The translations under genes were made by a program, and so were the position numbers. A DNA stretch of 64,000 bases from the NCBI GenBank assembly GCA_963678705.1, contig OY783218.1, positions 9,186,152-9,250,151 on the forward strand. The letters are read 5' to 3'. The notes below the pieces were generated by a model. It saw only the letters and a list, made by a program, of their open reading frames with translations. It was not told where the DNA came from and searched no databases. How positions within the stretch are numbered: the stretch's first letter is position 1; every line of letters starts with the position of its first letter. This DNA is from Panorpa germanica (taxonomy: Eukaryota; Arthropoda; Insecta; Mecoptera; Panorpidae). Positions 12,736 through 25,331 of the stretch are shown piece after piece.

Positions 12736-13798
12736 TTAATTGATTTTTTAATTTTTTACAGCACTCGTCAAAATATTGATTTTTCATGAAAAGAATCAGA
12801 AATTTTGTTATTTTAAAATACGTTAAAATAAAAAAATAAAAAAAAGATTTAAAGAAGATTTCTTAAGAATCTGTAATCTCTAAAACGTACTTAAGCAGTT
12901 TTATGGTTATGTAGATTATCAAAAATAGTAAAATAGCTCACAAATCGTTGTATTTTAGATAACATTGTTTACGTAACGGTTAACTTTTGTTATTTTATAT
13001 AAACCTTTGAGTTTGACAGACAAATGCCATTTTTTCTGCTTCATAAAAAACTAGAGCTGTTTATTCAATTCTCAGTTATTGTATAAATGGCAATCAAATA
13101 AAAAATATTGTTCGATAATTTAAACTTATTTGATTCGTGAGCATACGGTTGTTCACCTCTGTAATTCAGTGTGCATTTAGCGTGCAGTCTGATGCTTTTA
13201 TAACACGTGAACATGAGTCAATCCATCATCGAAAAGAGAAAAAGAGATAGGAGAAAAAGAGTTGCTGCAGTACGTTGGGCCTGGTGGGCCTTGTGGGCTG
13301 TAGGCCGTGTGATCTGCCAGCTATGTAAATATAAGTTAGAAAAACAAATTCCCGGAGAATTGTTTATAAAAAGTATATGAATTACGCCTAAAGAACGAGA
13401 CTTTAAAGTTAATTTTAGGTCAGCGTTTAAATTCTAGATCAAATCGAATATTTTGATTATTAGATATTAAATTCAATCTGTATGGACAATTTACCTTAGC
13501 TTAGCTTAGTTAGTAGTGGTAAAAGCAAGTTGTCGAATTCGAAAGGCATGTGACTTAAAAAACTACAATGTTTTTTTTAAATATTTTACCATTGGTTTGT
13601 CTTAAGGCTTTAGTAGTTATTATCAATCTTAAAGAGAACAATTTGGAAAAATTTTACTTTTACAACTTTTCTATAAACTCCCTAAAAACCGCGTTTTAGC
13701 GTCACGCAAATGGGACATTCTGAGATATCGAAGGAAACAGAAATCTCAGTTTTATAAAAGCTTTACTTATTGCGTATAAATGTTTGGTATTGGAATAT

Positions 13799-14050
13799 CC
13801 CAGTAAACATTTTGGAGTCACTTTGACATCATATTGGAGATGCGTATGATTTTTTGGTCATGAAAGAGTTCATTTATAGTTCAGTTTCTCACAATCGTTC
13901 ATATGAAATGTCTGTTTTATCGGCTACAGATGACGGAACCACTCCATCTGTCAGAATACAAATGAAGATAAAGTTGATGCGAACTATAATTGAAGTGAAA
14001 TAGTGATAGAAACGACACAAAAAGGGACACTTCACCAAATGTTTACTGGG
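13799..14050 (+). mobile_element. MITE family B, copy 1 (252 bp)
   Basis: It starts CCCAGTAAACATTTTGG and ends with the inverted CCAAATGTTTACTGGG. The interior contains GAAAGAGTTCATTTA and GATAAAGTTGATGCGAAC blocks shared with copies at 60509 and 62767. Flanks read ATAT on both sides. It is non-coding. This copy supplies the uninterrupted sequence used to read the family A insertion site in the 62767 copy. Confidence 0.8.
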
Positions 14051-15287
14051 ATATTAAATGCGCAAACTAGGTCCAATTTTATTGATTAAAAATTAATTTT
14101 CCTTGTTGCCATAGTAAAAATTTGGGTATTGAAGCAGACGGACGCTCTAAAAATCTTTTTGAATAGTAATAATAATTTCTATACAATTTTTAAATTTTAA
14201 AAGCAGAAAATTATTGAATTGAAAATCTGCTACAAAAACAAAGTTCTTAAGGTACACTTTTTTAATCTTTTGTTAAAAGCTTTGGTGATGTTCTACAAAA
14301 TGACACCCCATTTAAATCAAGGGGCTTCTCCGCCCCAAGTCCAACTCGCAAATAGTCCCCCAAAATTGTGTTTGGAACCAATTATGTCTAGATAAAATAG
14401 ATTTCACGTGCGATCTAAAGCAGAACATAATGTCGCCCTGGTCCCTATTAGTCTTGGTACCCCATTACTATTATTTCAGGAAAACACGTGGGATGTACCA
14501 ATGGAGAATGGAGAACCGCAGCATCCAAATCTTTTATTATTAAGAGACAACATGTATCTACTAATGAAGAGTGACGTTTAACATTTAATTTTATTAGTAA
14601 ACAAAATATGAGAACTATTTCTACATTAAAATTAGAACAGCTATAATAAAATAATTCTCTTCCAACACACACATGTTCTTCTGACTAACATATTCTAATA
14701 TTAATACTTATAAGACATGTACACATGTCCTTTGAAATTTATACATATTTCACAAAATAACCTACTTTCAAGTTGCAGGGTTATATAAATAGTTTTGGAA
14801 TTTCCGGCAATGATCTAAAGTAAATTAAATGAGAATTTACTTGTATTACAAATTCAAGAATTCATTTTTATTGACCAATATAAACTATTAAGAAATCGAT
14901 TTAATTTATCTTTGAGCATCCCCTTCATAATATCAAAAATTTATGTTGAACTGCCTACTAAACACAGTTACGTGTATTTAAGGTGAAACATTACTTCATG
15001 GTTATATAGTTAGATATAGATGACAACAGTGTACTAAAATGACAATTGATTTACAACTTTGTTCTAGCACTCCATGTTTTCAAATATAAAAACGTTAATA
15101 ACTTTGCACACGATTGAGCTATTTAAACCATATAAACTTTAGAAGTCAGATAAATGTTCAAGCCTGGTTTATCTACAACAAACAAAAGTTGCCTACTACA
15201 TAAATTAGTTTACCTAGTATGCAACGTTTTCTGGAACATTTTACTACTTTTTGAAAAGTAAATCTACCCTTTTGAGCACCTCTTTAA

Positions 15288-16041
15288 GGAGGTACAGGAC
15301 GTACCGTCAATGCAAAAAGTTTATCTCTCGGTAATACGAAATGCAAAATACGAAGTACATGAGGAACGAGCAAATGTTGGGACTGTACCTTTGAAAATGA
15401 ATTTTTCAATTCCCTATTAAACTGCTTTTTGCTTGTTAAAATGATTTTTTATGCATATAATAGTTTAATAAATTAAAAATTACCTATAATTAATATCAAA
15501 TTTATATTAACTCAATTTAAATACAAATTAAATATTTTGAAAAAGGAATAATAAATTTTGCAACGCTGCAAATTTAAGTGTGTTAACGCATGCGTGATTT
15601 GGTTCTTTGACCAATAAATTGTTATATTTTATATAACATTTATTCCGATTTTGAATTTCCCGCTCTAATTGGCATTTGCAACGTTGCCAGCTTATAACAC
15701 CACATTTACTGTTTCTTAAAGGTTTTATTTAAATATTTTCGTATCTAGGTATCCTTTTGATAATTTTCTTTTTGCAATAGTTACAAAAAAGATTCTTTTA
15801 TATACACCTAGTTTTTGAAATCCGTGTCACCATTTTTTTATAGTTAAAAGTTATATTATGTGGTGAAATTGAGCTAAAAATTATGATTTGTATGGAAAAT
15901 GACTATTTTTAATCATGTATAAAAAGAAAACTATGAACCCTAGGTCTCTACAATTTTGAGACAGCATGTATTTTAACTATTTGTATCGACCCTCCAAATT
16001 TCACAACGTTTTCATCATTTGCGTTAACGTCCTGTACCTCC
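15288..16041. mobile_element. TTAA-flanked MITE, piggyBac-like (754 bp)
   Basis: The inverted ends are GGAGGTACAGGACGT on the left and ACGTCCTGTACCTCC on the right. Each is bordered by TTAA (15284-15287 and 16042-16045). A TTAA target duplication is characteristic of the piggyBac superfamily. There is no transposase frame inside, so the copy would depend on an enzyme supplied elsewhere. Confidence 0.75.
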
Positions 16042-17347
16042 TTAAGGATTACCAATTTTTAGGAAGTCCTATTTGAAGATTAAAGACATTTTGAATAACT
16101 GTAATTTTTGCATATCTCTTCCACTGTTGAGATATAAAATAGATGGCAATTCATAAAAGGGAAGAGGGTTATAAATTGAATATGACTTAGAGAAACTATT
16201 TATTTTTTATAACTTTTGTTTCAGTTTTACAGAAATTAAGACAGTGCTACCAAGACATCAAAAGGACACTTACTTTTTATCTAAACAAAAAATTATAAAA
16301 GCTATTAACAACAAAAAGTGTGATATCAAGGAAAAAAAATTAAAGGGACATGCACTATATCATTCTGTGACGTCACTGAGGCAGTATTTTTGTTGGTTAG
16401 ATGCTTGCTTTTTGCATTGAATTATGATATAACTTCTAGAATAACTATGATCTATATCCAAATATTAAACGACGTTGGAAAATGTAATTCAGGGTAAGGA
16501 GTTGTATATGGTTTTTCAACAAGAGGTGTCATTTTAAATTTCATGCGACATTTGGCATATATTGCCTTGCATTACTAACGTCAGAATTTGCACTTTGCAT
16601 TCAAATAAAAACATCATCACTTTTTATGAAAATATTGCGTTTTTCTGTTGATTTATAATGACAGCTCTTGTTGAAATACCCTATATGTTATCCAATACGT
16701 ATCGGACCTGCCTATTTCAGAATTAATTAATGTTTTAAATGTAGTAGAATCAATCAATTAAATCAATAGCTGTTTAAATTAAAATCTAAAATTAAATAAA
16801 ACGAATTTGTTTTTCTTTCCATTAGGTTGCTTTTTTATTCCTTTCCTTGTTTTCCTTCTTTCATTTATTTTAGAAGAAAACACAAAGTAGCTTCGTTGTA
16901 ACGTATTCGTTGACACGCGGACTGTCGGTTATTTTAGGATACGGAAACGAGCGTAGATTGATTACTGGTTTAATCTAATTAGTAAAAAATGTTTCAGTGT
17001 GTGACGTTTTGTTTGTAGCTAATTGTCAAAACTCAAAATTAAATTTTATAAAATCATGTGATTCATTTTTAGTTTGAAGTTTGGGTTAGACCTGGATTAA
17101 GCCGAATGTTTTGTGGCTACACTTCGTGGTGGAATGACAATGACAATAAATCGCGTGGAAGAAGACTTTGTTCTTTGCATGTGTTGTGTAACAATACATA
17201 CATATCACGTACTGATATGACAGTACCCCAAGTCAAAACTTGTGTACTGCAGGGTGTATTGCAGTTGCTTTGTACTAACATAAGTTATCATGAGAGCAAA
17301 TTTTCCTTTAATTTTTATCGATACACCACTGTTATGAAAGAGACTAT

Positions 17348-17978
17348 GGGCTTGTGTCCTATGTCTTAATTTCTATAAAAGTATACTATATATTGATAAA
17401 GTGGGTTACTAGAACCTCAAATGTTCAATTATTTTTTAATAACTCCTTATATGTTAAGAGATATTAACAATTAAAAAAGTCATTTTGTCTCTTTAATTAT
17501 TAAAGGGATTCAACGTTATAGACATTCCAAGTGCATGTGACATCACAATCCTTGTGTAAGGTTACCAACCTTACAGCTCATAAATCTCTGCTATATGTAT
17601 TTATATATCAAAATATCAAATATTATTTACAGCTATTTCAAGGAACAATCAAATTTCAATATTATGACTGCCTTAGCAGGGTTAAATAAAATAAAAACTT
17701 ATTATTCTTTGATTTGACTTGATTATTTGACTATCAACAGCTACAGAACATTACCACAGAACTGACCTACTCAATAAATAACTGTTAAAATGCATTTCAC
17801 GTCATACAAATATGGTCGACCATTTCTAGCGCTAAAACTACAATTCAAACTTTTAATTGTTATATCTCCGTCAATATTTAGATATTTAATAATATAGACA
17901 CACCAATACACATTTATTAACATCAATTTCAATCAACAATTGAAAAATCGACCACTATAAAATGAGGACACAAACCCA
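17348..17978 (+). mobile_element. MITE family A, copy 2 (631 bp)
   Basis: Nearly the same as copy 1 along its length, with small indels. It starts GGGCTTGTGTCCT and ends AGGACACAAACCC (one change in the right end). AT flanks both sides. It interrupts the end of an unrelated open frame at 17106-17369. Confidence 0.85.
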
Positions 17979-19235
17979 TTGCATTGTCTTTCATATCCCT
18001 TCCAGTATATTCGTTTGGTTAAAATTCGCTGATATACGTAGCGCGTATACGTCCTGTCAAAATTCGCTTAAATACGCTTGCAATGTGCGACAAGCTTTAG
18101 TTGACTGGAGTAATTGGAGATGTATGAAACAAGAAAGAATATAATTCAAACAAATAGAGAGAGACATAAAATTGTAAACTTATAGAGCTGACATAACTTC
18201 ATAGGTATATAAATTGTATAAATAGAGATGACATAGAGTCTATACACGAAACTATGACACGATCTATGACGTCAAACAATTTATAGATTTTTATAAAATA
18301 TTGTCCCTTTAATTTTCTGGTATTTTAACTAACAACAGTAAAACCTTTATTATATCGTTACACATATTTTCAATAACTACGTAGGATGGCACATAGATGA
18401 CATCACTATTGTTAAATCATTACATTGGTTTTTAATTGGAAAAAATATCGTTCAAGCAAAGCAATGGCTCGCTAAGTGTAGTTCGGACTCCGTATTTTTT
18501 CCCATTAAAAATCTATTTAAAAGATTGTTCTATTGTTTTGATAATTAAAAAAGTAGAGTCACTGTAACTCGTGAAGTAATGGTCTGAGTGTCACGAAATT
18601 TTAAGACATATCGTTTGAAGGTTGGTACTATCTAAAAATCATATCAATCTAAATGTCATCCAAGGAACAAAAAACAAATCTAAGACTATAATTAAATTTC
18701 GACATAACCTATAAATATAATTTGAATCAATAAAATCTACGGGATTAGACAAGTCATTAGCAATGCAACATTTAGAAGTCGCATTATTTTAGACAATGAT
18801 ATCATACTCTTAGATATCTTTGAGACAATAGCATTAATGTTGATTTCAAATGATTCTAATCTCTAGAACCTACTAACATCTGGATGTTTCCCAAATGTGA
18901 CGTCATCTGGCGCTAGTTTACTATGTTTTTATATAAGACTCATTTTCATTTTAATTCTTGCGCTACTAAATCAATTTAGAAGTTAATTATAACCAAAGAA
19001 TTCGTTTGTTATAAATTGTATAGAACATAGGTTTATTTTAGTTAAATTGTTGAAAGTTTTATGAACTTATCTATGAAGATCTGTCGCATTTGTCTTAAAC
19101 AAATTATCAAAAGTATTTAGTTGAGTATATGGATTGAAATTAACAATTCGAACATGAAAAATAAGCAACCTTAATAAATATATATTGTCCGTTTCATTTT
19201 ATTAAATATCAAAATGTAGACGGATATATATCAAT

Positions 19236-19819
19236 GGGCTTGTGTCCTCATTTTTTAGTGGTCGATTTTTCAATTGTTGATTGAACTTGATATTAATAAA
19301 GGTGTATTGGTGTGTCTATTTTATTAAATATCTAAATGTTGACGGAGATATAGCAATTAAAAGTTTGAATTGTAGTTTTAGCGCTAGAAATGGTCGGCCA
19401 TATTTGTATGATGTGAAATGCATTTTAACGTCAGTTATTTGTTGAGTAGGTCAGTGCTATGGTAATGTTTTGCAGCTGTTGGTAGTCGAAATAATAAAGT
19501 CAAAGAATAATAAGTTTTTATTTTATTTAACCCAGACATAATATTGGAATTTCATTGTTCCTTGAAATAACTGTAAATAATATTTGATATTTTGATATAT
19601 AAACACATATAGCAGAGATTTATGAGTTGTAAAGTTGGCAACGATTGTGATGTCACAACGTTATCCTTTTAATAATTAAAGAGAAAAAATGACTTTTTGA
19701 ATTGTTATTATGAAATATAAGGAGTTATTAAAAAATAATTGAACATTTGAGGTTCTAGAAACCAACTCTATCAATATATAGTACAGTTTTATAGAAATTA
19801 AGAGATAGGACACAAGCCC
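19236..19819 (-). mobile_element. MITE family A, copy 3 (inverted, 584 bp)
   Basis: Reads as the reverse complement of copies 1 and 2. The left end is GGGCTTGTGTCCTCATTTTT and the right end AGGACACAAGCCC, with AT on both sides. It is more diverged internally than copy 2. A truncated relative follows directly at 19822. Confidence 0.8.
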
Positions 19820-19821
19820 AT

Positions 19822-20109
19822 TGTAGTTTTAACGCTAGATATGTCGGCCATGTTTATGACGTAACATGTTACACTATAAGGGATAGGTCAGTTATTTCTA
19901 TGTAAAAGAGTTCTGTGTTAGGTATACTATCTCTTTTACACTCTATTGTATACAAGAGAGGGCAACTTGGCGGACCTGAAGTGCAATGGTTAATATCTCC
20001 TAAAATATAAAGAGATTTAATGAAATAATTGTATATTTGAGTTCTTGGTAGCTAACTTTTTTAATATATTGCACAGTTTTATAAAAATGAAGACAAAGTT
20101 CACAAGCCC
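19822..20109 (-). mobile_element. Truncated MITE family A relative
   Basis: Begins inside the element (the TAGTTTTAACGCTAGATATG region matches the interior of copy 3) and ends with a normal right end CACAAGCCC followed by AT. The outer left portion is missing. It abuts copy 3, sharing the CCCATT junction, so the two may be a tandem insertion or the product of a deletion. Confidence 0.6.
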
Positions 20110-21139
20110 ATTATATCACCCAAAGCATGCTAAGTTACAATAAGTGAAAAGTTAAAGTCCACTATTTTGCCACCCAAAAGTAAATACGGTTGGTAACCCT
20201 TTTAATAAAACAAAAATAGAATTAGAAAATAATGACGGGAATACATCAACAACAAAAATAGAATCAATTCATCATAATAATTCAAATTAGAACTGAAGTC
20301 ATTGATATAATGATATGAATTTATGTATACGTTACCACTACACAAAATAAAAATACACTAACATCATCAAACACTTTAATAACATCACTTAACACTTAAG
20401 ACACTTACACTACTTGCGCGGGTGGATTTAAATAAATCACTTGTAATGTTCAATATATTTAAATATGAAATTTTAAATTATACACATATTAATATTATAT
20501 TTATTTTTATATTGAAAAAGAGGAAGGCAGCCATTTTTAAAATCAAATCAAAATAAATACTTTAAAGTTGGTATTGCAAACCAACCCGCGTTTACTACCC
20601 GCGAAATTCAAAATGTTATTTTATTATATTTATTTATAGAAGTTTAACATAATTTTATTACATTGTCATTAAATAAATACAAGAGATATTAGAAATCTTT
20701 TACAAATATATTAATTTAATATGTAACATTATATAATCTTGCATAAAAATCTTAATCAACATCAGAAAACGTTGATTTATATCGAATGATAACTTTTGTT
20801 ATGTAATTTTGCGTTATATTAATCTATAAAATGTTATGTAACACGTAATCTTTTTTATGTTAAATAAACCTTAAAGAATATTAAAAGATTTTCGTAAAAT
20901 AATTTGTTTTTATGATTCTAATGCTCTACTATTTTCTAAAACAATCTTCTTATGATTCTAATTAACAAAAATGGTGGTTTCGTTAATTTATTAATCCATA
21001 TAAAGGTTATTATGATTCTAAGAACAATAAAATTGGTAACTTTTTGTATCAAATAAACCTAGTTTCTATTTTTGATACACAACAAACTTTTATTTTCTAT
21101 TAAAAATAAATTCTCTATATAAATAAATAAATTCTAATT

Positions 21140-21340
21140 CTGGGAATTTATTTTTTAAATTTATTTAACGTATTACCATCGATGTCCTCTTACTATGTTA
21201 GCAGTTTTTACGATGCCTAATAAGTTTTTATGATTATGTGAGCACTTATTCAATTTAACTAAATCCAAAAATTATAGAACTGGTCCAGAGATTGAACCCG
21301 AAACATGATCGCTTTCGACCACTGCGCCATCTGCGATTTT
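21140..21340 (-). repeat. tRNA-derived SINE, copy 1
   Basis: Read on the minus strand, the head has a box A (ATGGCGCAGTGGTCG) and box B (GGGTTCAATCTC), the internal Pol III promoter of a tRNA-derived SINE. The body carries CATAATCAT and CTTATTAGGCATCG, and the tail has TTAAATAAATTTAAA. The body and tail match the copies at 48890 and 57850. Confidence 0.75.
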
Positions 21341-23345
21341 TTAACTAAGGTATACAAAGCGTGTTGTGAAAGATCATTGTTTTAAAAGTTTTAAAAATCA
21401 CATGCTCCCGCTAAATACAGTTACATAAATTTAACATTTTTTGTGTTAATATAATGTCAAATTACATTTTGAAAAATAGCGTATAATATAAATCATAATA
21501 TACGTTTTCTAATGTAAATGAAACTTTTTTGCAAAGGTTATAGTTGAAAGTGTTACCTATATTTTGCATTTCGTTAATAAGACTCTAACCAAAAAGTACG
21601 TCAGACTTTAATAAGTGATAAAACGAAACATAAGGCAATAATGTTAAATATAATACATAACCTTACTTTTTACGTTTAGCTGGTTTTTGAAGTTTATTTT
21701 ATATTCTACGAAATTGATCCAAATATCCATTTCTATTTTAAAAGATTCAATGGTGACACCACGTGTACGAACTGCTTAGGACAAGACTTATCGCAAAAGC
21801 ACAAATAAATGAAATATTAGAAAGTATATCAATCTTGATTTGATAAAATAGAAGCTCCCCCCCACAACACATAACTATGTTGCATTTAAGTATAATTTAC
21901 TGCTAAACGTATCAGCTACATAAATGCAACAGGATTATAATTTATTATAGCTACAATTTACTGGAATAATATTATGTTAGAATATGACACCTGTGATTTA
22001 AAAAAATAAAATAATTAGTATGTCAATAATTAGATGTTGCCAACATACAAAAACTTTTATCCATAAACGGCGGATATATCACAATATCACTAAATTCACA
22101 CAAAACAAAAAAACTTTAAATATCACACAGGCACACACATACACACAAAATAATTTTTAAAATATTGAACAAAATATGAAATAATTATAAATCTCACCTA
22201 ACTAATATATATAAAAAAATATGTTGCTTTAGAGTAGCTTTGTTCAAAGCTAGCACAATACTAAAGAGTATTTTCTAAGTTACATCTACTAGCAGTGGAA
22301 ATCGTCATCGGAAGAAATTTCTTGTGGATAATTATAGAATTTGGCATCGGTATTAAAAGACGTCTCGACGCAATCGTTCACATCCACGCAAAGCATTATG
22401 GTTTTTAAACTTATATATTATAGTATGAACAGTTTTTAATTATACTTTTTAATAAGCAGTATGTTTAACTTAAAGAAAATAAAATAAAAACTTTTTTGCC
22501 AATAATGAAAACAAAAAAAAAGAGCGTTATACGTTTTTACCTTTTTATGTCAAACTTTATTTTAAACAAGTGGAATTCATATTTGAAATTCAACATTAAT
22601 ATTTTATATGCTATTATTTCATACAGATTATATCACTTAAGCAGTATGCGCCAAATCATAATTATGATTTTTAGTAAAAATTAAATTACAACCAAAAGGG
22701 TTAACTAAAAGCCTCTTACCTCTTAATTTATAAGACTTCTCTCGTCATGTCCTTTTTGAACTGCACATTTAGTATAGTCTGTGCTGCACATAGATAGAAT
22801 CAGGGCCCATTTTAAACATATATTATGCTTTATAGGCTGCACACTATATGCCCGCATACCATAATAAACTTTAAAAATAAATTATTTGACTAATTTTTAA
22901 TTAACTTTGAATAGAGTAAAATAAAAAAATATCTTTAGCTTTTAACACTGTGGTACAGCTCCTCCAGCTTATTCGCAACAAATTGCGAATTTGTTTTTCT
23001 AAGGTTTTTAGTTTTGAAATTAGTTCGAAATTCTGTTTGTAAAAGTTTATTTTCTTGAATTTTTTCCCTGATAGGATCCGCACCACATCTTAGGGGGTCT
23101 GCATATCCTAAATGCGCCTCTGGGTATGGATTTAGAATTATTACTTTGATAAGTGCTGCTCTCTAATAATCGCATTTATAATAATTTCAGACATATTCAT
23201 ATTTGCCAAACAATTATTTTTGTTTGTATCTTTGCTATCTGGCTATCAGAGATAATACTGGCTATCTGTCCACAAAGCACATAAGTTATGTGGTTTGTGT
23301 ATCTTTGGTGTATCTGTCAAACTCTTGTCTGCTTTTGTCGATAGA

Positions 23346-24703
23346 ATGGCGTACGCAAATCATTCTTCCTATATAGAAATAAATTTAAAATATAAAAGAA
23401 AGTATAATCGTTTAAAAAGATTTATAAAAAACTTAGTTTTCGTAAGTATAAATTGTCATAACAATTAGTTTCTTACAATTTTGCATGTTAAAATTTGAGG
23501 TTATATTTATTATGTTTATACATTTTAAAGGAAAATGCAGCATTATGTGATCAAGTTGCTCTAATGCAAGATAGAACTCTTATAGTGAAAGAGGAAAGAC
23601 GATTTCTATTAAAAAAGTTAATGGAACATGAAGTTGAAATGGAAAATTTAGCTCAAGAAGAATTACAATTTAATCGTAAATCTGTATCACCAAGTTATCA
23701 AGATCAAAACCTATCCATAAAGAAAGTTAAAAAGCGAACAAATTCTGAAGGTAATCATTCCACAAATAATACCTTACGTGTTTGTATAAGTTAGAGAATA
23801 TAAACATTTATATATTACAGCAAACAAATCCAGACAACGTTCACAGAAAGGATCTGAAAGGAAGGTAGCCTATCATATTCCATTAGATATAACAGGCCGC
23901 CCAATATTTCCGATCGAATTAGATCGAATAACTATACATTCTCTAGGTAATTAATTCCTAATTATTGTAGCTTATTTCAATTATTTTATAATATGGTTCT
24001 AACTGCGTGGATATTAAAATAATTTTCAGGAGAAGTTGTGAGTGATAGACCCGCATATCACACTGCTAATTGTATCTATCCTGTTGGTTTTGTTTCCACC
24101 AGAATTTATAGTAGTCAACGAGAACCGGACAGAAAAGTGACTTACACATGCAAAATAAGCGATGGGGGTGACTTTCCAACGTAAATATCACAGAGAAGTT
24201 GTTTTACAAATACATACATTTATAATTAATAATATTTAAATACTAGGTTTGAAATAGCAACGGATTCTGATCCAGAATCTGCAATTCTTGGAACAAATCC
24301 AGATGTGTGTCATGGTATATTGTTGGAACGCGTTTATGAAGCAGCAAATATTCGCCCTGTTGAACATAAACCTAATGGGGCAGCTTTCTTCGGATTGTCA
24401 AATTCAACAGTATTAAATCTAATTCAAGGTTTAATAAGAGTTAGAAAATGTCAAAACTATAAGTGGACTAAATTTGAGGTCAGTTTATTTTAAATGCCTA
24501 CGTATTTAATAAACAATGAATATTTTACTGTATCAAAATATATATTGCAGATGTTACATGCATTACCCGAGACTAACAGTGAGGAAAATGATCCAAGTCT
24601 TTCGTTTGAAGCACTTCAATTGGCTATATATAGATCTTATCATACCAATCCAGAAATTAAGGAAGAACCTCCAGATGAACTATTGGAAGCAGACAATATT
24701 TAA
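23346..24703 (+). CDS. TBRG1: TBRG1-like protein with FYRN/FYRC domains
   Basis: Six exons chain in phase: 23346-23441, 23531-23750, 23821-23946, 24030-24180, 24247-24478 and 24551-24703, giving 325 residues. The N-terminus has the basic KYKRKYNRLKRFIKNLVF stretch followed by ENAALCD and a KEERRFLLKKL helix. These are typical of transforming growth factor beta regulator 1 (NIAM), a nuclear protein linked to growth arrest and p53 stability in mammals. A FYRN segment (around HSLGEVVSD to YPVGF, about residues 128-170) and a FYRC segment (about 172-275, with LGTNPDVCHGILLERVY) follow. FY-rich domains occur in chromatin regulators. The ATG is the only start in frame with the conserved N-terminus. 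A poly(A) signal AATAAA lies at 24745-24750. Human TBRG1 is about 410 residues, so this copy is shorter. Confidence 0.9.
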
Positions 24704-24983
24704 CCATAATGTATTCAGTACCACAAATATATAAGCACACTAATAATAAAGAAATTATGATTTTATTTTGAATATGACATTCTAATGATTACAAAATATT
24801 ATTTATTCGTTTAATAAGCATTATAAAACATTCTTTAAAAGATATTCTGATGCTTTTCTTTTCTTATTTAGTGAAGTAAAGTATATCAGAATTAAATGAA
24901 AATTTTAATAGAGCAAGTCACCAATTAATTATTCCGTTAGTATACATTATTCTTATAAAACTAAATATTTTCATATAGAGTAA

Positions 24984-25331
24984 GGCCATTTCCACATGAG
25001 TCGACTGATTTCAAACTCAAAGTTTCCAACGAAATCGAAAAACGAGCCGTGTTTCGTGACTAATTTTTAACAATAGCGTAATAGGGGGTTTTATTGTGAG
25101 ATATTTGTATATATTTCCTATATATTTTATATTCTCATGACGTTCACCATCATAGCATGCAACGTAATTGCCCTGCGACCAAGAAACAAAGTCGCACAAA
25201 ACCAATTTCAAATCAGTTTTTTTTCATTCGAGCTTGTGCGTTCTCTCACTAACAACACAGTTCCTTTCTCATTCGGTTCGGGAAGTTTTGGGTCTCGCGT
25301 TGGCAATCAGTCGACCCATGTTCGGACGGCC
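24984..25331. mobile_element. PIF/Harbinger-like MITE with TAA duplication (348 bp)
   Basis: Left end GGCCATTTCCACATGAGTCG and right end (reverse complement) GGCCGTCCGAACATGGGTCG pair as imperfect inverted repeats that extend into GACTGATT. TAA borders both sides (24981-24983 and 25332-25334). A 3-bp TWA duplication with GGCC-type ends fits the Tourist or PIF/Harbinger group. Overlapping short frames inside are not convincing genes. Confidence 0.7.

Larger units (their letters stand above)
10102..23345. other. Repeat-rich intergenic or upstream-intron region
   Basis: About 13 kb without a supported protein-coding gene. It holds three full and one truncated copy of MITE family A, one copy of MITE family B, a TTAA-flanked MITE, dispersed repeat C and a SINE. 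Part of it may be the 5' intron of the minus-strand gene whose exon lies at 9491-10058. Short GC-richer islands at 11750-12060 and 13213-13330 stand out against the AT background but give no recognisable protein. Confidence 0.6.

Noticed and set aside
17106-17369. 87-codon frame ending inside MITE family A copy 2
   Set aside because: Its end is MITE sequence, and no domain, splice signals or conservation are visible.
22901-23130. Minus-strand frames, one reading EKIQENKLLQTEF and NKLEELYHSVKS
   Set aside because: Two overlapping frames look equally open, neither has a clear start or family, and the area resembles decayed transposon sequence.
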